Of a DNA stretch of 40,995 nt, positions 37,497 through 40,995 are shown in pieces. The stretch covers positions 1-40,995 of IMG/VR virus record IMGVR_UViG_3300047409_000085; one strand, written 5' to 3'. Numbering within the stretch: position 1 is the first letter of the stretch; each line of letters begins with the position of its first letter. The notes under the pieces were generated by a model. The model worked only from the letters and a program-made list of their open reading frames with translations. It had not been told where the DNA came from and searched no databases. The DNA is from a virus. The position numbers and the translations under genes were made by a program.

Positions 37497-38693
37497 TTAT
37501 CCATAACCACCATCTCCTCCAATTGGAGGAGGTCCACCATTACCTGCTCCACCAAATATACTTCCTAATCCTTTCAAAGCTCCTCCACCTATTAATGAAG
37601 AACCAACCCCAAGCACTCCACCTAATATGGAACTAATCAATTGAAGATGCGCTGCTCTACGTTGTGTAGCAGCTTGAGCTTCAAATTGATCCCTTGCTAG
37701 TCCATACTGTTGTTCAAATTGAGATTGTTGATTAGAAATCTGTTGTTCAGATTGACTTAACTGTGTACCAGATACTTCTCTCTGTAAAGCCTGATTTAAT
37801 AAATTAGTTGCAAAACCTAAATTACTATTTCTATTTGCAGTAGCCTGCTGTCCACCTTGTCCATACTCCTCACCAGCTAGTGCAAGATTACCTTGTTGTG
37901 CTTGAGTAAGATATTGCATCACAGATAAAGCTCTATTAGCTGCATCAGACTGAGCTTGAGCTTGAACCAATCCTTGACCCTGCAATAATCTATTCGCTTG
38001 AGTTCCAGCAAGATTACTCTTATTTATTCCTTTACCATAAAGATCAGCAACCAACTTACCGGATTGGTCAGTAAATTGTTGATTTAACTGACCTTGTGTA
38101 TTCTGATTTATTGTATCAAGATACTGTTGTGTAGTTGCATCAATAGGAACAAATCCTTTAGTTCCTCCAAGTTGATTAGCATTAGCCATCAACTTATCTA
38201 ACCACGTTCCTACGTCACTATTATCCGTAGCTGTAGGAGAGTTAGGAGTAAGACCTAAAGCATCAGTAGCAGTTTGTCTACCCGGAACTTGTCCAGTATT
38301 AGTCTGTCCAGCTACATTTAATCCGGGAAATAATTGAGGAAGTATTTGTTTAACTAAATCCTGTTCACCCGCACCAGATTGTTTATCAATTAAAGAACCT
38401 AGTTGAGTAGTTTCTACTTTACCTGTATTTATTCCTAAATTAGAATCCGTATTACGAAAAGCTTTATAAGTCTTTCCATCAGGCATTGTATACTCAACTT
38501 CAAGTGGAGAGATTTGACGTGTAACCTTAGCACCTTCTGGAAGAGTATCTTCAATCTTTCCAAAGAATTCTACAGCAGCTTTATTATATTCTTCTGGTGT
38601 AATAACATAATGCTTATTACCCCCCGATAATTGTTTTTGTCTATCAAGAATAAACTGCTCAAACGAAGTTCTAGCTCCAGTAGCAACACTCAT
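37497..38693 (-). CDS. DNA-ejection-type protein with hydrophobic Gly-rich C terminus
   Basis: 398 aa from ATG 38693 (SD AAAGGAGAAGTT). The middle is Gln/Ala-rich and helical (LVQAQAQSDAANRALSVMQY). The C terminus is LQLISSILGGVLGVGSSLIG plus a Gly/Pro tail, a membrane-active-looking segment. Podovirus ejection proteins of the gp7/gp20 type have this design. Role inferred. Confidence 0.65.
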   Translation of the reverse strand: MSVATGARTSFEQFILDRQKQLSGGNKHYVITPEEYNKAAVEFFGKIEDTLPEGAKVTRQISPLEVEYTMPDGKTYKAFRNTDSNLGINTGKVETTQLGSLIDKQSGAGEQDLVKQILPQLFPGLNVAGQTNTGQVPGRQTATDALGLTPNSPTATDNSDVGTWLDKLMANANQLGGTKGFVPIDATTQQYLDTINQNTQGQLNQQFTDQSGKLVADLYGKGINKSNLAGTQANRLLQGQGLVQAQAQSDAANRALSVMQYLTQAQQGNLALAGEEYGQGGQQATANRNSNLGFATNLLNQALQREVSGTQLSQSEQQISNQQSQFEQQYGLARDQFEAQAATQRRAAHLQLISSILGGVLGVGSSLIGGGALKGLGSIFGGAGNGGPPPIGGDGGYG

Positions 38694-38706
38694 AACTTCT
38701 CCTTTC

Positions 38707-38721
38707 TTCAAATGATTTGAA
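38707..38721. repeat. S15 palindrome, exact, G centre
   Basis: Intergenic, abutting the tail-fibre stop (38722), 13 nt before the next ATG. Confidence 0.95.
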
Positions 38722-39522
38722 CTAATTGATACCAAAACCTTTTTCAACAATAGTTTTAGTTTGAACAATATCATTATCAGCAACGGCTTCACCAGTTATA
38801 AAAAATGTATTATTCACAGTAAAATCAAATCCAGTAACTACAGAATTAAATCTAACTTCTGTAGCTCCGCAAACAAGTCTCCCATCAACCTTAATTTGAC
38901 TTACTCCATCGGGATCATTTTGAATATCACACTCAAGAAACCACGGCTTATTATTCTCAGTAATAACTCCTGTTGCTGCAATAATTGTAGTACCTGATGT
39001 AGTAGTAACTTTGAATTTTAACTGCTTATTATTTCCATTAGCAGCGGTAAAGCCAGCCTTTCTTACTCTAGCATAAGTTTTATTTGTGCTAAGAACTTGC
39101 GCTCCCATAATAAAAGAATGTAGAGTATCTTCTCCTCCGCCAACATTTCCTACACTTGCACCGTTAGCCACCAAACTTCCCATCAATACCATTAACTGAG
39201 TAGATGGTGTAACAGATTGTTGAGATGCTACCACTCTAATTTGTCCCGTATTAAGGAGATCAACACGAGGAGTAGATTCACCATCCTTATAAATAGCAAT
39301 AGCTCTACCACTTGCAGATAGAGAAATTTGAAACTGACCGTCTGAAACAAATAATTTTGGAATGGATGCAGGATTAGGAAGAGAAGTTCCTCCTAAATAT
39401 AAACTATTTAATACATCTATCCCATTGAGTAATTTAACCAATTGATCGAACTCAGAATCTACTTCCGAAGATCGAATAGTTGTGCCGGGACTAAAATCAA
39501 ATAATCTTGACAATAATGACAT
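38722..39522 (-). CDS. Tail fibre / appendage protein, 266 aa
   Basis: MSLLSRLFDFSPGTTIRSSE then VDSEFDQLVKLLNG, a recurrent N-terminal pattern in phage tail fibres and needles that attach to the tail (F-x-P-G-T-x-I plus E-V-x-x-E-F-x-x-L). The C-terminal part is beta-rich. ATG 39522 is preceded by a weak AAGGTGAATT site. Probable fibre or tail-tip protein. Confidence 0.65.
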   Translation of the reverse strand: MSLLSRLFDFSPGTTIRSSEVDSEFDQLVKLLNGIDVLNSLYLGGTSLPNPASIPKLFVSDGQFQISLSASGRAIAIYKDGESTPRVDLLNTGQIRVVASQQSVTPSTQLMVLMGSLVANGASVGNVGGGEDTLHSFIMGAQVLSTNKTYARVRKAGFTAANGNNKQLKFKVTTTSGTTIIAATGVITENNKPWFLECDIQNDPDGVSQIKVDGRLVCGATEVRFNSVVTGFDFTVNNTFFITGEAVADNDIVQTKTIVEKGFGIN

Positions 39523-39530
39523 AATTCACC

Positions 39531-39755
39531 TTATGCTCTCGCAATATTTGGTTTACCAAAAGTTACTTCGATATTATCTCCAACTTTAACATTTTCTCCA
39601 ACCTCAGATTGAGGAACACAGATATGACACATAGGAGAATCGCATTCTAATCTTACCATAATCTCAGTAGGATAATCTTGTGTATCATTGGATTCACTAT
39701 CATCCATCATCTCATAGTCTTCACGTTCCTCAATAGCTTTTACTTTGAATCTCAT
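39531..39755 (-). CDS. Small acidic tail-region protein, 74 aa
   Basis: MRFKVKAIEEREDYEMMDDS..., overlapping the stop of the tail-hub gene (ATGA-type). An acidic N terminus, then a cysteine cluster (C-x4-C-x2-C in LECDSPMCHICVPQ) and a beta end. Metal binding possible. Unknown function. Confidence 0.65.
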   Translation of the reverse strand: MRFKVKAIEEREDYEMMDDSESNDTQDYPTEIMVRLECDSPMCHICVPQSEVGENVKVGDNIEVTFGKPNIARA

Positions 39756-40995
39756 TGAATAGCTCCTATATCATTTGCTTGTCTACGATTAAGAGGAACA
39801 ATCTCAAGTGATAAATTACGAAAAGTAAAACCTTGATTCAAATCATTTGAAATTAGAAATGTACAGTTCATAGCTTTTCTTCCTCTTGAGTTTCTTTTGA
39901 ATTGACGATAAACTACAAAATCTTTTTTTGTTTCTTCATCCCATTGAGCTTCGTCCCATAAAGATACATCCCAAATTGCAGCAGTTGTTTGTTGCTGCAT
40001 ATCAAAATTAAACTCATCACCATAACTAAGAATCTTATCAAAAAAGTATCTAAGTTTAATCTTCAAATCATTTGAAAAAAGAGAGCAATCAAATCCAAAT
40101 CTATGATATTTCTTTCTAATTAAAGGTAAAGCAAAATTAAATGCTTTAGTTTCAAAAGATTTAGTATAAGTAAATCCAGTATCATCAAACTTACTCAATA
40201 CCGAAGTATCCAATAAAGAAGTATCCCAAGTAGCTATATCCCAAAGACCGTTATAATTATAAATTTGAGGACGATATGAGTAAATTTTTTTATCTTGTGA
40301 TGCAACTAAAGTTAAGTTCTCTCCATTAACTAAAAGATTAGTTGCCCAAGTTCCTGCTATACTTCCATCAAATCTTAACCATCTATTTTTTCCTTCTTGA
40401 CTTCTTGCATAATCAAATAAATAAGTTTCAAATATACCACGTACACTAGAAATATTTGGCATCATCAACCAATATTGATTAGCCTTTTCACAAACATATG
40501 CAGAAATTTCAGGAGAATTTTTTCTATAAGTCTGAAGTTCTAAAACCTTTCGAGAAATAATAATTGATTTAAGTTGACCTAGTGGAGCTTGTATTAAAGA
40601 ACAAATTCCATACTCGGAAAGAAATAAAACATCATTTAATACTCCTTTAATCGAATAACCAGAAACGCATCCAATACCACTAGAATACTCAGCAGCAAAA
40701 AGATTACTAGAATCATAAGCGTTCGTCCCATCTAATGCACCTATAAAATAAATCTTTTTTCTTTTGAATACAAATAGTTTTCTATCAAATACATAAATTC
40801 CTGTAATTTTATCTCCGTCATTTTTACCAACATCTATTTGAACAATACCATTAGCACCAGTAGTTATCCAATCTTCTGGATCACCAAGTTTTGAAGATAC
40901 TACGGTATTAGGATTATTCGCATCTACTCCCCATACTCTCTCATTCCAAACACAAATAAACTTTAACTTTGATGGACTACCTCCTAATAATCCTA
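39752..40995 (-). CDS. Tail hub / DNA-stabilisation-like protein, C-terminal part
   Basis: Continuation of the gene that starts at 560. The frame is open from the window end (bases 40869-40995 repeat 1-127) through ITTGANGIVQIDVGKNDGDK and SGIGCVSGYSIKGVLNDVLF. It then runs through KANQYWLMMPNISSVRGIFE to the stop at 39752. The shorter frame starting at TTG 40468 is not a separate gene, because the reading continues upstream. The end (RGRKAMNCTFLISNDLNQGF) recalls the beta-propeller hub family's end. S15 copies at 39837 and 40062 both read S-N-D-L. Confidence 0.75.
   Translation of the reverse strand, partial: GLLGGSPSKLKFICVWNERVWGVDANNPNTVVSSKLGDPEDWITTGANGIVQIDVGKNDGDKITGIYVFDRKLFVFKRKKIYFIGALDGTNAYDSSNLFAAEYSSGIGCVSGYSIKGVLNDVLFLSEYGICSLIQAPLGQLKSIIISRKVLELQTYRKNSPEISAYVCEKANQYWLMMPNISSVRGIFETYLFDYARSQEGKNRWLRFDGSIAGTWATNLLVNGENLTLVASQDKKIYSYRPQIYNYNGLWDIATWDTSLLDTSVLSKFDDTGFTYTKSFETKAFNFALPLIRKKYHRFGFDCSLFSNDLKIKLRYFFDKILSYGDEFNFDMQQQTTAAIWDVSLWDEAQWDEETKKDFVVYRQFKRNSRGRKAMNCTFLISNDLNQGFTFRNLSLEIVPLNRRQANDIGAIQ
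39837..39851. repeat. S15 palindrome, exact, C centre
   Basis: Inside the tail-hub gene near its 3' end; reads S-N-D-L. Confidence 0.95.
40062..40076. repeat. S15 palindrome, exact, C centre
   Basis: Inside the tail-hub gene; reads S-N-D-L. Only 225 bp from the previous copy. Confidence 0.95.
40869..40995. repeat. 127-bp end redundancy (identical to 1-127)
   Basis: Exact duplication of the first 127 bases at the window end, as produced when a circular contig is written linearly. The reading frame of the tail hub is preserved across it. Confidence 0.95.

Larger units (their letters stand above)
566..40076. repeat. Genome-wide palindrome family TTCAAATSATTTGAA (44 exact, 11 variant copies)
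   Basis: Exact copies start at 566, 1532, 2379, 3124, 3737, 4820, 5516, 6595, 7648, 8397, 9357, 10235, 10378, 10831, 10954, 11188, 11532, 12430, 14360, 14743, 15139, 16291, 16770, 17134, 17898, 19628, 20235, 21108, 21636, 22494, 23414, 25217, 26570, 27305, 28060, 30720, 31142, 32514, 35077, 36020, 37482, 38707, 39837 and 40062. Near copies start at 6156, 13205, 13796, 14980, 18467, 19156, 24096, 24624, 26098, 26980 and 29385. The centre is G in 20 and C in 24 exact copies, so there is no orientation bias. Thirty copies are intergenic, two overlap stop codons and 23 are inside genes. Random expectation for an exact copy in a sequence of this size and composition is far below one. Binding sites for a dimeric protein are the simplest reading. 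Confidence 0.98.

Noticed and set aside
566-40076. CRISPR array
   Set aside because: The repeats are 15 bp, palindromic and dispersed at hundreds of bases, not regularly interspaced with spacers, and no cas operon is present; the Cas4-like gene is of the phage type.
39752-40468. Separate 238-aa gene starting at TTG 40468
   Set aside because: The frame continues upstream without a stop through the window end and on to ATG 560.
40869-40995. Natural direct terminal repeat
   Set aside because: Its length equals a common assembly k-mer and it falls in the middle of a gene, so an assembly overlap is more likely.

Overview
The window looks like a complete, AT-rich, tailed-phage genome with podovirus-type (short-tail) virion genes, assembled as a circle. 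The first and last 127 bases are identical (1-127 = 40869-40995), and one reading frame runs unbroken across the junction, so the unit is a circle of 40,868 bp. No integrase, transposase, tail-tube or tape-measure gene is recognisable. Shine-Dalgarno sites (AGGAG type) and several perfect TTGACA-17-TATAAT promoters point to a host with conventional sigma-70 and SD usage. The host itself cannot be named from the sequence.

Layout. A 1.1 kb divergent control region (10866-11978) holds a consensus leftward promoter with an operator-like palindrome, AT-rich palindromes, a dense inverted-repeat array and a GC-rich structured stretch. To its left, and on around the circle (10865 to 1, then 40868 to 26722, minus strand), lies the late arm. 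It carries terminase small and large subunits, portal, small head genes, scaffold, major capsid, decoration-like protein, adaptor, tail hub, tail fibre, ejection proteins, tailspike and fibre genes, and small membrane and exported proteins that may serve lysis. To its right (11979-26703, plus strand) lies the early arm. It starts with many tiny genes with their own promoters and structured leaders, then a tRNA-like element and a 29-bp inverted-repeat RNA element. After these come a ParB/KorB-like protein, a PC4-like ssDNA-binding protein, primase-helicase, family A DNA polymerase, MazG-like pyrophosphohydrolase, gp32-like SSB, Cas4-like Fe-S nuclease, winged-helix proteins and an Hjc-like resolvase. 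The two arms converge at a bidirectional terminator (26712-26741).

The outstanding feature is a 15-bp palindrome, TTCAAATSATTTGAA (S = G or C), with 44 exact copies plus 11 near copies found by eye. They cover the whole genome at a mean of about 740 bp. About 30 lie in intergenic gaps, commonly just upstream of the SD or start codon. Where genes are long, copies lie inside coding sequence and are read as S-N-D/H-L or K-S-F-E. The symmetry with a free central G/C resembles the KorB operator TTTAGCSGCTAAA of plasmid RK2. The phage encodes a ParB/KorB-family protein (15183-16226) whose own promoter region carries copies. My main hypothesis is a phage-wide ParB-type clamp-loading or silencing system, with sites distributed over the whole chromosome and no visible ParA. 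The sequence shows the sites and the gene; the binding partnership is inference.

Other notable points are repeated long-stem RNA elements in the early arm, a likely homopolymer frameshift in the tailspike, Sec signal peptides on a large fibre-like protein and its two neighbours, two GC-rich imported patches, and no recognisable endolysin.
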